Shown here piece by piece: positions 24,785 through 37,100 of a stretch of 64,000 nucleotides of DNA (the first letter of the stretch is position 1; every line of letters begins with the position of its first letter). The stretch lies in the NCBI GenBank assembly GCA_014871385.1, contig CM026425.1:868001-932000 (forward strand), in the 5' to 3' direction. Source of the stretch: Ceratodon purpureus. Lineage: Eukaryota; Streptophyta; Bryopsida; Pseudoditrichales; Ditrichaceae. The translations under genes and the position numbers were made by a program. A model generated the notes under the pieces. It was not told where the DNA came from. It made no database searches and worked only from the letters and a program-made list of their open reading frames with translations.

Positions 24785-27259
24785 TTACATAAGAATGGTT
24801 TGCTGATTGAGGGCTCTGTAGTGGAAGAGCTCCCGATGCACGAAATCGGTGTCAAGAAAGAGGGCCACAAACTCCAAGAGCCGGTACACGTCTGTGAAGC
24901 TAGACAAGAAGCAAAGCGACGCACATAGCACAGAGAATTGACCAGCCTGCACGGGGTCGTCCTTAGAGCTCCACCTCTGCCGAGCCAGGTCCACACCGCC
25001 CGGACTTCTCATCCCAGACTCTGACTTGGACCCTGCTTTCCTGGCCTTGGAGTTCATTCGATGATGCTTGGATGGTTTGGGCGCGTCTGCCTCGTCCACC
25101 TCCAGAACAAAGGAGCCTTGGATGACGGATGTGCCCAGCGAGATGCTGTTGCGATCCGCCAGACGCTGCACCAGGACAGGATCCAACAAATGCCCGTCAG
25201 AGCCAGCGATGTTGAATGAGAACGTGGAACTGCGATCGTTCTGGCACAAGGGGCCGTAGATGAGAACCACATGCGGGTGCCCAGGAGTGGAGTGGCGCAG
25301 CTTGCTCAGCGAGGAGATCAGCCAGTTGATGAGAGCCCGCAGGCGGAAGTTGATACGTGAGAGGCCAATTTTGTCAGCAAGATCCAAGCCTCGGCAGACG
25401 ATGATGCCAGAGCGGTGGCCAGGCAAGTCCAGATTACCTGAACGCGGGCGAGGACAGGGGCAGCGTGGAGAGCACGGGGCCGACACAGAGGATGGAGTAT
25501 CCGGGAGCGAGCCCACCAGAACCTCTTGGCGCACTTCGTGCATGCTCAAGGGCGGCGTTCGGTTGCCGTTGCCGGGACTATCAAAGCCCTTGGGTAGGGT
25601 GAGCATGAGCGGAGATTTCTTCCCAAAGTCTCGCGACAGGAAGCTCTCATCGTCCACATTCGACTTCTGATCCCAACCCTGTTTTGGAATCTGCAAATAC
25701 CGTAACCCTGCCATAGCCTTCGCCCGAATCTCCAGAGGCTTGGGGCTGGAGCCCGTCGCATCCTGTTGCCTGCCCGAGCCTTGATCGCTCTCATGCCGTG
25801 GCAAGACCTCTGAGTAGTATCGCCTGTGCGACCTAGAAGGTTTCAGCACCTGCACAATCTCTTCCTCCTCGTTCTCCAGGGATGCTCGACTGTTCTCGTC
25901 GAACCCACTCGAACCGCTTCTGGGCCAATGGCCTAATGTGGTGTTCTCGGACGGGTAGCCGGAGGATGGGGATGACTGCGATCTCACCCAGCTCTGTTTT
26001 GATGCCTCTTCCTCTTGCCACTTAACATCTTTTATAGCTACCATTTCTTTCAAAACTTCGACATCATCCCTTCGCCATAGCGCTTTTGCTTTCCTCTGAG
26101 ATTGAAGTTGTGAACCACCAGAAGTACTAGTACTGAACCTCTCTTCAAATTGCGCATTTAGAGCCTCGTTCTCGCAAGGCAAAGGCGCGGATCGAGTGGA
26201 ACGGTGGTGCAGCTCCATGAATGACGAAGAGCGGAATGAGTCCCAGCTACCTGAAGTGGAGGTTGAAGATGTTCCTGCAGTCGAAACGATCCTAACCATC
26301 CCGATGGCACGGGCGCGCGAGGAATCGCCCAAGCTTTGGATCACGGATTTCTTTATCACCAAACAACCAAAGCCCGTGGGATCGAACCCAAAGACCTTGT
26401 AGAACGATCCCACAATGAAGTCAGGATGGAACAGATTCAACCCGATAGTGTCCATCGCCTTTGCGCCGAGCCCTGAGACATCCAGCAGCACATGCCAGCC
26501 ATTCTGCCCTGCTTCACGAATCCATTGCAGCGAGTTCTTGGCACCGGAGCCGCACGATACGACGGGGTACGCCATGATACCCTGCGTGCCCATGGGGATC
26601 TGCTGCTGGTTGGGCGAAAAATCCCCTGCATTTGCCGCTCCATGTGTGGAATGGAAGCCCCACACCTTAGATCTCACAGCCTTCCTCTTGAGCACGAGCT
26701 TCTTCCGTACGTCCGCCTTATCCAGCTTCAGGCTCGGCCACGCCAAATTGGCGCTCAACACCGTGGCACCTTTGGATTTGGCACACTCCGCGAGCGCATC
26801 CTGGTCCTCGCATCGGTGGTCGTATCCTAGGAGCAGCTTCGAGGAGATGTGAAACGGGTACGACTCGCCCAACAGCTTGAAGGCTGACAATTTGTTCGCC
26901 GTGAAGACGATCGCGTACTCGTTCTCATCAATGTTCATGTAGCGCAGCACCCTTCGCCTGACCATCATCTCGGTTTCCTCCGCTGTGTAGAGCGCGTGCG
27001 TGGCGAGATTGGCGGAGATGTATGCCAACCCTAATGCCGCCGAATGCAAATTGGCCTCCGCTTGCTGCGAGTGCGAGAACAGGCCCACCCCCATGTAGTC
27101 GAGGCACACCTGCGACCGCTCGTTCAGATGCGGATACTCTTCCTCGCGGATGTGGTCCACCAGCAACGTATCCAAATACAACGGATACATCCTCAGAAAC
27201 TCTTGAAACGCCTGCCCTTGGTTGGGCAACGCTCTGCGTTCGTAGAACACCTCGTCCAT
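24785..27259 (-). CDS. Molybdenum-cofactor-sulfurase-like PLP-dependent protein, intronless
   Basis: A single open frame of 824 codons from the ATG at 27259; the frame is open slightly further upstream but without an ATG. The N-terminal half is an aminotransferase class V fold: EFLRMYPLYLDT, EYPHLNERSQVCLDYMG.GLFS, MNIDENEYAIVFTANKLSAFKLLGESYPF, WHVLLDVSGLGAKAMD, and FIVGSFYKVFGFDPTGFG, whose Lys is the expected PLP lysine. A low-complexity Ser-rich middle (residues about 330-600) is followed by a conserved C-terminal block (LGLSRINFRLRALINWL, VVLIYGPLCQNDRSSTFSF, ISLGTSVIQGSFVLEVDE). This is the architecture of the plant proteins related to At2g23520/At4g37100, not of true Mo-cofactor sulfurase ABA3, since no MOSC domain is seen. 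Their reaction is not established. Plant relatives are also intronless. The N-terminus may be somewhat shorter than in relatives. Confidence 0.92.
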   Translation of the reverse strand: MDEVFYERRALPNQGQAFQEFLRMYPLYLDTLLVDHIREEEYPHLNERSQVCLDYMGVGLFSHSQQAEANLHSAALGLAYISANLATHALYTAEETEMMVRRRVLRYMNIDENEYAIVFTANKLSAFKLLGESYPFHISSKLLLGYDHRCEDQDALAECAKSKGATVLSANLAWPSLKLDKADVRKKLVLKRKAVRSKVWGFHSTHGAANAGDFSPNQQQIPMGTQGIMAYPVVSCGSGAKNSLQWIREAGQNGWHVLLDVSGLGAKAMDTIGLNLFHPDFIVGSFYKVFGFDPTGFGCLVIKKSVIQSLGDSSRARAIGMVRIVSTAGTSSTSTSGSWDSFRSSSFMELHHRSTRSAPLPCENEALNAQFEERFSTSTSGGSQLQSQRKAKALWRRDDVEVLKEMVAIKDVKWQEEEASKQSWVRSQSSPSSGYPSENTTLGHWPRSGSSGFDENSRASLENEEEEIVQVLKPSRSHRRYYSEVLPRHESDQGSGRQQDATGSSPKPLEIRAKAMAGLRYLQIPKQGWDQKSNVDDESFLSRDFGKKSPLMLTLPKGFDSPGNGNRTPPLSMHEVRQEVLVGSLPDTPSSVSAPCSPRCPCPRPRSGNLDLPGHRSGIIVCRGLDLADKIGLSRINFRLRALINWLISSLSKLRHSTPGHPHVVLIYGPLCQNDRSSTFSFNIAGSDGHLLDPVLVQRLADRNSISLGTSVIQGSFVLEVDEADAPKPSKHHRMNSKARKAGSKSESGMRSPGGVDLARQRWSSKDDPVQAGQFSVLCASLCFLSSFTDVYRLLEFVALFLDTDFVHRELFHYRALNQQTILM

Positions 27260-30200
27260 GATCGCATGCCTCACGCTTGCATGCTCTTCGATACCTCTCC
27301 ACACTCACAAATACTCACAATTTACAATCCTCAATGATACACATGACTGCAGTCTGCGTTTCGCCCAACCTGAGCACACAGCGAGTCAAGAGAATTGTTG
27401 TCAGTCTCCAGGCTAAACCCTAATGAATTTGAGCTGTTTAGAGATGCACACTCCCTGAGAAGTCCTCTGGAATTAAGTAATGCACACGAGACGTAATTCC
27501 AGAGGACTTCATTCGTACAGGGCATTGATTGCAAGAGTTGCAACACCAAGATTGAAGGCGGAATTCGAGAACTTGACAATCGGGGACATTCGTTGTTTAG
27601 GTTATGAACCCAACATCCCCGGCCCGGGCAGAACTTGCTCTGCTCCTCGTTCGCTCTAGTTTTGGTCGCAATCTGAAATAGCCTAGTCCAGACTGACACC
27701 GCAACCTATTATTGCAAATTGCTGGGCACTTTTTTCCCCAAGCTCCCACAACTAACTTACACTCAGCACAATCAAGTAACTTAATGTTATGTTGGTGCTG
27801 CTAGCCTACACACTGCCGTGTCTGTTCCTGCTGCGGCACGAGCCAGCATATATGTCAGCCTGACTGGTAGCTGAGCAAACTAATTTCTGGTTATGCGCTC
27901 ACTTCTGGAGCGAGCAGAAAACAGAGAGGGAACTCGACGAATCGAATGTGGAATCATTTCAGCGAAAATTGCCATTTCTTCTCAGATCGTCCCACAAGAT
28001 TCCATGCAATTGCTAAATCACGTTGCCAGCCAGCCAGCCAGCCAGCCTGGTATCTCAACCGATGCAATTCCATCCGCAAGGCTGCGTCGAATCTAAGTTA
28101 ATTCTGACGCGATCAGAGAGCTGACGATGCTTCACAGAGTGAAACTTTGATCCAGACTCCAGAGCTGATGGAGGGTACTAAGTTAGGTAGCGTTCAGGTC
28201 AGTGGAGTCTGGCGGTAGTAGGTACCAAACGGAAGGAAAGAATAGAAAGCAGGAGGAGCAATCCATTCTCACGGCTGTCCATAATCATGAAGTTACACAA
28301 AAAGGAAATGGGAAACTTGATCGTGGCGCAGAGCAGACGTAGAGAAGAGTCTGCAGGGAAGGGGATGGAAAAGGTGGCTGTTCCAGGGGTCTAGATTCCA
28401 ACTGCATTTTCTACTGCCCAATATGTGTAGAGTAGTACAATATGCAGGCCAGGGTCACAGTAGTACTCGATCGCTTCAAAAACGAGATTAGTACTTGCGG
28501 TGTAGCAGGTGGAGAAAGCTGCCTGCGATGGAACTCGTAGGAGAATGGTTGCGATAGTGTACGTACAGAATGAAATGAAATGAGTGGGCAGCAGCAGCAG
28601 CAGCAGCAGCGGTCCGTCCGTGATGGCCATGGCTGAGAGGGAGAGAGAGATGGGGGCACTAAGTTAGTAGAAAAGGAGACGTGGATATATGAGGAAGGGG
28701 ATGCAAAGAAGGCAGGCAGGCAGGCAAGCAGGGGCAGGTAGGTAACTTAGATAGGTGGTGGGAACCAAGCAAGCAAGCAAGCAAGGGATGCTGATGCTGA
28801 TGCTGATGCAGATGCAGATGCGGATGCGCGAGAGTAAGTTAGTACCAGTGCAGTGTGCACCCCACTCGACTCCCCTCAGGGCTCAGGCTCGCCCCTCCGT
28901 CCCCTCCTCTGAGTCCCCTCCCCTCCCCTCTGCTCCGGAGTCCGCTCCAGTAACTTATCATAGATAGTGGTGGTGAGTCGTGACGAGACAGCTTGCGTGA
29001 GCTTGAGCGGGACAGGGACAGCACACTACAGTAAATTGATGCACAGTACAGTACAGTACAGTGGCGTCTGCACTCAAACCCTGGGATCACTGATTCACTG
29101 GGCAGTGGGAATGGAATGGTCCCCACTCCCCACTCCCCACTCCCCACTCCCCACTCCCGACTCCCGGTCTTGGTGCCTAGGGACCTAGGGTTGGACATTT
29201 GTGCTGTGCAGTGTGCAGTGTGTATGTGTATCTGTCACGTCTTTTTCACCATGTGCGTGTTCCCATTCACGTCCCCCAACCCTCAGCCCTGATACCTGAT
29301 CCCTGACCCCCTCCGCACATGTAGTCCAGGGACACTCAAGTCAAGCCCCGAGGGAGGGAGGGAGGGAGCGAGGGGCGCCCCCCATGCCCCATGCCCCGTT
29401 GCACCACTCTCATCTCTTCCTCCACCTCATCATACTTCCATGAAGTGGGAGAATGGTAACTCAAGGTAACTTCTACTTGGATGAAGTAACATTCCAGGAG
29501 AATGGACATTCCCCGAGGTTTCTCTAGTGTGACTCCCACTATTCTATTTTCTCACTCCTATGTCAAATCCATAGCAAAAAGGATCCCCAAGCTTTTACAT
29601 ACCTAACCATGACAAATATTCACTTCCAAAATCTTCTATTCCTCATTGTTCTTTTGACATGGAAAAAATCATTCAATCAAAACCAAAAATTCATAGCATT
29701 TTGAATATTTTAAAGTATGGTTCCATTGAAGTAAATGAGGACGTGAGAGAAAGAATGCTAATTATTCTATAGATACCAAAAAATATAGAAGGTCAATAAA
29801 TGGGCAATGAAATAGAATGTACTATATTTTCAAGTTTTTTTTAATAAATATGAACCTTGAACAAAATATGAATGAATATATGAAATTTATGAATATAATA
29901 CATCACATGTAAAAAGGTTTTTTGAAACAAACTCCAAAATAATTGTTTGAATGTAAAAGATATTACCTTACACTTACAATATGTTAAATTTTAGTTTTCA
30001 AATAGATTAATATAGAAATTTATTTTTCATAATTACAAATAAAATATAAATTTAAAAACAATGAAGATCTTAATAATTTAGATAGATACCAAAAAATGAA
30101 TAATATTTTAAGAACTCTACCATTTTTCAAATGTCATTTGGTCTTTAAAAAGTCGCCTTTCTACAAAACAAAATTCGAGCAGCCAATAACCAATGGAAAT

Positions 30201-30781
30201 CTTCCATTTTCTGCCAAAGTTGCCCGTCATTCAAAATTTCAATAGGGCAGAAAGTGACAAGACAAATTTTCAAAGGGTGGGCACTTGCAAAATCAATGGG
30301 CCCAATATTTTTTCATCCATATACATTTATGACGGTTTTCATCCAATAGAAAATCTTCATCTAATGGACCATGTCTATCTAAAGAGGTTGCTGATTTTTT
30401 TCATCCAATCAACAATTATAAAATTTTGGATCTCGGATCACTAAAAATTTGGATCTAAAGTCCCCTTATCTATCCGAACTTCCAAATTGGTAGCCGGGTG
30501 CAATTGAGTCCCAACGTTGATCACTACCAACTCATTCGTGAACTCCTATTTACTAACTGCTTCCAGACGAATGGTTACGAAAGCTCCGGCACAGTGGTGT
30601 GCAAAATATGTTGGCCGGTAGGTCCGCCTGTTGTCCGTGTATGACAGGGGTGAGCCCGATTGATATGGTAACAAGGTGGACCGGGGCTATGACGTCACTT
30701 TCGGCTTCCCGAGGCTCTTTCCAAGGCATCCAGATCGTGATTGAAAAGCCCAACGCAATGAAGTGCCTCCGGCTTGCTGGT
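27260..30781. other. Promoter side of the MOCOS-like gene, simple repeats, then AT-rich spacer
   Basis: 27260 to about 28400 probably holds the 5' UTR and promoter of the minus-strand gene. From 28025 to 29360 there are many short arrays: CCAG (28025-28047), CAG (28588-28610), GGCA/GCAA tetramers (28712-28786), GATGCT-like hexamers (28787-28826), ACAGT (29043-29062), CCCCACT (29120-29158) and GGGA (29350-29370). From 29560 to 30450 the DNA is AT-rich. 30480-30781 is the GC-richer left flank of the gypsy insertion. No gene is supported. Confidence 0.5.
28588..28610. repeat. (CAG)n microsatellite
   Basis: About seven and a half CAG units. The poly-Leu open frame on the other strand is an artefact of the repeat. 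Confidence 0.9.
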
Positions 30782-30786
30782 CACAG
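30782..30786. repeat. CACAG target-site duplication, left of the gypsy element
   Basis: CACAG precedes the left LTR and is repeated directly after the right LTR at 47167-47171, the 5-bp duplication typical of LTR retrotransposon integration. Confidence 0.95.
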
Positions 30787-32539
30787 TGTGAGCTGATTTT
30801 TTTTGAGAAAAGTCCCTTTTCAGCAAAAACAGTGTAAATAGGACCAAGTTACCATGTCAATTTGAAATCCATGTAGATAGTGGCTGTAGAAATCTGGTTG
30901 AGAGTCAAATAGACATAGTGTAGAATTCAGGGGACATGACCCTACCTAGAGACACGACTTGTCAAATTGACTCTACGTACAGGCACACCCTTTAGAAATT
31001 AAGGCATAACTAGGAATTAAGGAAGAAGAAAGAATTACTTCACCACACCACACAACACTGTGTGAGTGATAGTCACATTATGTAAAAAATATAAAAATAG
31101 AATTCCATTGTCTAATTGATTGTCAACTTGACTCTGAGTAGCTCACTGTATATTTGATTCACAATGCTCTTTGTCAAATGGAACTATAGCTTCGATGCAC
31201 AGTGTATTAATCTGCAGAACTGTAGAATCAGAATGGAGAACTGGAAACAACTGATTACTGTCTAATTGATTTGCGAAGCTTACTGTCTAATTAATTTGCG
31301 AAGCTTACTGTCAAATTGAAACTGCAGATCTGCTGAACAGTGAATTTATATGGGAGATAGAATGAATAGTTCGATCCAATGGCTACTGTCTAATTGACAA
31401 ATTGAATTCAGATTGCTTGCTGCATAATGTCTAGTTAACACTGGTCAAATGGACAAGATGGTGGTTCGGTATGCATCCATGGGCATGCATACAGTGTCAA
31501 CTTGACTTGCATGGACCATGTCTAATTGACTCAGTGGAGAGTTGGTGAGAGTTACAGTGAATGTGGTGACTCACACTGGATACTGTCTATTTGAAATCAA
31601 AGATGCTGATGGAGCAGAGTGAAGAGTGGGTGAGATTGTCTATTTGAACTCAGAACGAAGGAAGAGTTACTGAGTGAATAGAAAATAGAAATTATGGAAA
31701 ATAAACACAACAGTTTGTCCAATTGACATTGCATTGTTGTGAATGGGAATTATGGAGAATGAGAGTTCCATGTGAGTACTGGAACAGTGAAGTGAGTATT
31801 ACTTGATAGTCTTTTAAATTAGATTGGCCATCTGAAATAGAAGACTGAGAATGACTTAGAATTTATGGAAGCCAGATTGAGTACATTGATGGATAAAAGT
31901 GACATTAATTATTAAGGAGTGATCAGCCTTAGTGATTATTAGTTCTCATTATAATAAAACTTGAATGTATTCAACTGAGCAATAGTACAGTCATTGTAAT
32001 TGAGTAATACAATTGAGAAGTATAGTTGTGATGAATGGTAGAGTTGGAGTATGATTGAATGTGAATGAGTAGACAGTGATTACATGTCTATTTGAAATGC
32101 GATGGATGGGAGGAAAAAGATGAAGACAAGCAAGGAGTTGCTTGAGATAAGTTAATCTATCATAACATATCCCAAAGCATCATTCATAGGCATAAATAGG
32201 TTGAACACTAGATTCTAACCTAGTAATGAATGAACTTGCATATGCATAATAAATGCATTGTCTAATTGAACTAGAAAGGGAGTGATGGCAATAAACCGAG
32301 AGATGGTACTTGTCAATTTGAACTCCCATTACCCTTGAACCAATTAAGAGTTTGGATTACTTGGGTTTTATGTGACTTGGGGTAATTAAGACATTAAAAT
32401 TATAAAGAGATTCTTTTAAGGAAATACTTTGCATTCTATACATTCTTTACTTACTACAGTGACCTTTAGTTACGTTAAAAGCTAAACGAAAAGACCTATT
32501 CCCATGACTTACCACTATTTGTAAATTTTACCAATTACA
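30787..32539 (+). repeat. 5' LTR of the gypsy element, 1753 bp
   Basis: It starts TGTGAGCTG and ends ATTACA (TG...CA borders). It holds roughly twenty copies of a degenerate TGTC-W-A-N-T-T-GA motif (see 30961-30971 and 31122-31132). A 25-bp tandem duplication (31256-31280, 31281-31305) is absent from the 3' LTR. The promoter should lie here, but no unambiguous TATA box was chosen. Confidence 0.95.
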
Positions 32540-32542
32540 TTT

Positions 32543-32560
32543 TGGCGCCGCTGCCGGGGA
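32543..32560 (+). other. Primer-binding site
   Basis: TGGCGCCGCTGCCGGGGA begins 3 nt after the LTR end. TGG pairs with the CCA end of a tRNA, and the sequence resembles sites used by plant Tat/Athila elements, which are complementary to a tRNA ending GGCGCCA (tRNA-Asp type). The tRNA identity is inference. Confidence 0.8.
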
Positions 32561-33057
32561 ATAGGTTCCGGTTAAGCGGTAGCTAAAAGTGTAGATAAAG
32601 TAAAGAATAGAAGATCTTTGTGCTTTAAGCTAGAAGATACCTCGTGTTTCTTTAAGAATTTAAAATTTCAACTTCTTCTTAAGAAAGACTTCTTAAGCAA
32701 GTGGTTGTGTATTCTTTTAAGGACAAAGAGGAAATCTTAATAATCAGCTTTAACCTTTAAAGGAATCTTCTAAGAGAAGAAAGGGTCATAGTAAAAGTAA
32801 AACATAGATTAAGTATCGAATTAACTCAGAGAAGTGTATGGTAACAAAATATTGTACTATACCATGGGTTAATAAAAGAAACTTTAGACTTTTGAAATGT
32901 CTTAAGATGTGAGTTTATGAATTTTCTTAAAGGTTGATTGAGAGATAGTAATTAACCTTTCTGAGATTGTGAGTAAGAGGTAGAAGATCGTAATTAGAAG
33001 ATTGCGATATAGGTTTAGAGTATATGAGTTTTGATTGATGACAATCAATAGTAAATA

Positions 33058-33555
33058 ATGTATCCATTTCCATGGGAAGTCCAACAAAAGGATATTAATC
33101 AATTCTTTGAAGGACCTTTCCTATTTGCTGCACTTTACCGAGTTTATAGGGGAGCATATTTTGGGCAAGGTTTTCAAATTTGTGGTACACACTCTAAATT
33201 TGATTCAAACCTTCAAAATAAATTTGACCAACTACCCATTGATATCAAAAGAATAATATTAGCAAAAATTTGGGATAATGGAACAAGGTTTAATGCTTTG
33301 ATAGTTTTCAAAGGAGAATTATTTTTACAAAGCAATTTACATTTTCTATTTGCCCAATATGGGAGATTGAAAAATTTAACTTCACCTATAATCTCTAAAG
33401 GTTGTGGAGCATGGAATGGATACAAATTAGATACCAAAACTTATATCTTTAAATACGGACCTCAGAAACTAGATAGTCAAGTTTTAATTCCAGATTTTCT
33501 ATCTAGAGAATCTAACAAACCAATTTCAATTGCGTTTGGATTATTATGTCTTTAA
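33058..33555 (+). CDS. Leader ORF 1 of the gypsy element, 165 aa, unknown
   Basis: The ORF begins with ATG at 33058 and lies about 500 nt after the primer-binding site. The product is rich in Phe, Leu, Ile and Asn and contains WEVQQKDINQFFEGPFL and GCGAWNGYKLDTKTYIFKYG. No domain is recognised and no signal peptide or membrane span is obvious. AT-rich codon use matches gag-pol. The next ORF starts 4 nt after its stop, suggesting a polycistronic leader or coding remnants. Confidence 0.5.
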   Translation: MYPFPWEVQQKDINQFFEGPFLFAALYRVYRGAYFGQGFQICGTHSKFDSNLQNKFDQLPIDIKRIILAKIWDNGTRFNALIVFKGELFLQSNLHFLFAQYGRLKNLTSPIISKGCGAWNGYKLDTKTYIFKYGPQKLDSQVLIPDFLSRESNKPISIAFGLLCL

Positions 33556-33559
33556 AGAC

Positions 33560-33859
33560 ATGACAATCGAGAGTGAAACAATTATCGAACAATTAGTCAG
33601 ATTAAGACGATTGTTGATAATTTATGAGGGAATACAAAAAAATGAGGAAGCATTGATTCACCTTTTAGCTAAAGAGATAGATCAAATTAGCAAGGAAGGT
33701 GAATCAAATTCTGAACAGAACTTTTTAATAGAAAGGTTGATTAGTGAACATAATTATCCTAGGAATTTTCAAGAAGAAGAGGTTGATGAGATATTTGAAG
33801 TAGAACCTTTCACCTTGAATACTTGGATAATATCTTGGTTTGATACCAATAAGAGTTAG
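33560..33859 (+). CDS. Leader ORF 2 of the gypsy element, 99 aa, unknown
   Basis: It starts at the ATG 33560, just after leader ORF 1. The product is acidic and helix-prone (ETIIEQLVRLRRLLIIYEG, EALIHLLAKEIDQI), so a short coiled coil is possible. Not recognised. Confidence 0.45.
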   Translation: MTIESETIIEQLVRLRRLLIIYEGIQKNEEALIHLLAKEIDQISKEGESNSEQNFLIERLISEHNYPRNFQEEEVDEIFEVEPFTLNTWIISWFDTNKS

Positions 33860-33889
33860 TCGTTATTCTAATTGAATGGAATAAAGAAA

Positions 33890-34039
33890 ATGGTAAAAGT
33901 AGAGGAGGAACGGTTAAGGGAATTAGCCAAACTTGGGCGACAAAACTACTATAGACAATTCAGAGCACCTGTAAAACAAAACAAGGTTGGGAGAATCATA
34001 AAAAAAAAAAAAACTTTCTTAAGAGAAGTAGGGAAGTAA
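33890..34039 (+). CDS. Leader ORF 3 of the gypsy element, 49 aa, basic
   Basis: A 50-codon frame (ATG 33890, TAA 34037-34039) encodes a short, strongly basic peptide with a run of lysines (GRIIKKKKTFL) from an A-rich stretch. It could bind nucleic acid or be a chance ORF. It completes a series of three short ORFs before gag-pol. Confidence 0.3.
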   Translation: MVKVEEERLRELAKLGRQNYYRQFRAPVKQNKVGRIIKKKKTFLREVGK

Positions 34040-34163
34040 TAGTTAAAAGAAATAGGTAGAGTGAACAACAAAATTAAGTGATCATTTTTCTTCAAGTAAA
34101 ATTGGGGATAGAAAATCATTTAGGTCTAAGCTTCAATGCTTAAAGCCTAAATGGCATTTATCA

Positions 34164-37100
34164 ATGTCTGAGAAGGATAAAGAATTGAGAGAAAAGCAAA
34201 ATATTGCAAGAAATGAACGTTTGATAAAACGGATTGAAAGGAAAGAAAAACAGATCTTAACATTAGTATCTGCCAATCCTGTTTACAATTCAACACCATC
34301 CCCAGTACTTAAAGAAGAAACTATTCCCTCAAATCTTAATACCTCAACTAGCCAAGTTAGTGAAACAATTCAAAATCCACTTTCTATAGAAGAACAACAC
34401 CAAAGTTCTCTAAAGAATGAGGATTTAGAATTACCAGAGGAAGGTTTGAGAAGGTCGCATTATTTATGTTGTCACTCACCACCATTTAGGAGGTTAACCT
34501 GGGGATCTTCAAGTGAAGTAAACCCACTTCAAATTAATTCTGAAAAGGGAAAGAAGGTAGAAGAATTAGTCACACCTTCTTCCTCAGAATTTGAGAGTTC
34601 TTTGAAGAATCCATTTACCACAGAGGTTGGAGAACCTTCTAACCTACCTGAATTCTCAACACCAACCCAAACTAATTTTGAAACACCAAAACCTTATCTC
34701 GACGAAGCTGTACAAACCTTTGTTACAGGTATAGAGAGTTGGGTAAATGATATTGCAGATATTACTGAGGTAGAAACCACAACCCCTATTGAAACATACA
34801 TAAAGGAAATTTCATTAGAAGACAATAGAAAAGAGTGGAATGATGAGGAAGTAGCTTATGAGGCATCTCTTCCAGAAACATTTCCAACTATACAACCTTT
34901 TACCAACCCTTATGAACCATCTAATGATGAAAGTAATGAGGATTGGGAAGGGATAAATTGTTGGAGATTTTCATCAGGAGATTCCTCTGGGAGTAGTAGT
35001 AGTGAGAGTAGTGATACAAGGAGAGAAACAAGCGAAGAAGAATTGTTAAGACCTTCTTCTTCACCTCCTTCACGACCTCCTCCCAGACCTCCAACTCCTC
35101 ATCCTAGACCTCCACCACCCCCACCACCACTACCACCTCCACCACAGACTTTACCACCTAATATCATGGCACAACAAAGGATTTTAAACATAGCACCATA
35201 TCCTATGTACCATGGATATCCAGGGTCTGACCCCGATAGACATTTGGAAAGATTTAGAGTGGTTGCACAAGCAAATCAGTTACCTGAACATTTATATTTA
35301 AGCACTTTCCCAAGCACATTGCTTGATGATGCTCATGAATGGTATGTCCAATTGTTAACCGTATCCACAAGATGGGAAGATTTAAGGAGAGCTTTTCTTG
35401 ATAGGTTTCGACCTAGATCATTTATACCAGGGTTAATCGATAGATTTCGAACTATAAGAATGGGTATAAATGAGGGTATAGATTCCTATTATACAAGATT
35501 TAATGCTCTTCTAAAGAGATGGACAAATCATGGGTTAACTGATCAAGTATTAGCATGTACCTTTGTAGGAGGGGTTTGGCCTGATGAGTTAAGAATTTAC
35601 TTAAAAGAACGAAACCCTCAAGATATTGCTAGTGCTTATACACAAGCTAAAACTTGGGAAGAGGCTAGAGTAAATACTGATTTTGCACAATATGCAGAAG
35701 TATATCCACCTAGGAGAGAAGGTTATGATCATGCTCAAGGCATGGACGCTTATGGCCGTGATCATTATCCTTATTTACCTCCAGCGAGATCACAACTACC
35801 AGTTTCGACTTATCCTTCAAATCCCACAGTCATGAATCCTCAACCTTTAGCAATCAAAGCCCCTACAGATGATATATTAATGAACAACATTACTAAATTA
35901 GAGAAAAAATTAAATGAACTATCGGTACAAATAACTCATGGGAAAGATAAACGTTCAAAACCTACAAACATGCGTACCAATATGTGGTGCACTAATTGTA
36001 ATGGACATGGACATCTTTCCAATGAGTGTTCTACTCCGATAGGTGGGGAATTTAGTAATAAACCTAAATGTAGTTTTTGTGGAGGACCTCATGACGTATC
36101 TAAATGTTGGAATTTGGGGAAAGTAGTAGCTGCAGTGAGTTCTAATTTGCAGGCAAACGGGACAAATAATAACAAAGCACCTTATAGTGTAACTTCAAAA
36201 CGTCCGTTTACTAGACCAAATGTAGGACCTCCCTATAGACCTGGAGATGGGAGACCAAGGTGGAATGATACTTATAATGCTGCACCCGTGTGGAATGGAC
36301 CGCCTACTAATCCTAATACCCATAGATATGGAACTCCTGAGAAAGGAAAACACTTAGTGTGTTATAACTGTCAGGAATTAGGACATATGGCGAGAGATTG
36401 TCCAAATCCAAAGAAACAAATTGGGTATAATCCTTTATGTGGGAGGTGTAAACAAAGTGGTCATATAGCAAATAATTGTACAGCTCCAGCACCTGTGAAG
36501 AGTGTTCAATTTAGTGAAATTGAAAACTCAAGGAATGTAAATCAAATAACACAATATGAGAGAGATAAACCTCAGGAGGTTTATATAACACGTGCACAAG
36601 CCAAAAAGGCTATGGTTGAAAGTGATCAACATAGCAGCTCTGATAGTGACTATAGAAGTAGTAGAGTGAGAAAAAACAACACACCTTCGAAAGTAGTTAA
36701 GGAAAAGGATGTTGTAAAACCTAAACCAATATTTCCCTTAATACCTCCAAACATTCCCATAAATAGTGAGAAAACAATACCATTAGAAGAACCTAAGGAG
36801 AAGGATAAGGGTAAGCAACCAGTTGAAGAACCTACAATATTACCTCAAGATTTACCAAATGATTTTGCTAACTTACCTAGTACTTCAAATTCATTACCTA
36901 CGTTTTATAGACCACCTAAAAAGAAACTAAAAGAAACACCAACTATTCCTAAGAAAAGGAAGTATAATCGTACAATGAAATTGTCAGAGGGAATGAATCC
37001 ATATGATATCTTAACAAATATGGATAAAATCCAACCTGACATATCTTTGAGGCAATTGTTAGCAATAGCACCTAAATGTAGAGGTGAACTAAGTTCTTCG

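Noticed and set aside
24785..27259. True molybdenum cofactor sulfurase (ABA3)
   Set aside because: No MOSC domain is seen and the C-terminus matches the separate plant PLP family of unknown reaction.
28391..28659. Minus-strand ORFs with Leu or Cys runs that look like signal peptides
   Set aside because: The runs come from a CAG microsatellite read in different frames.
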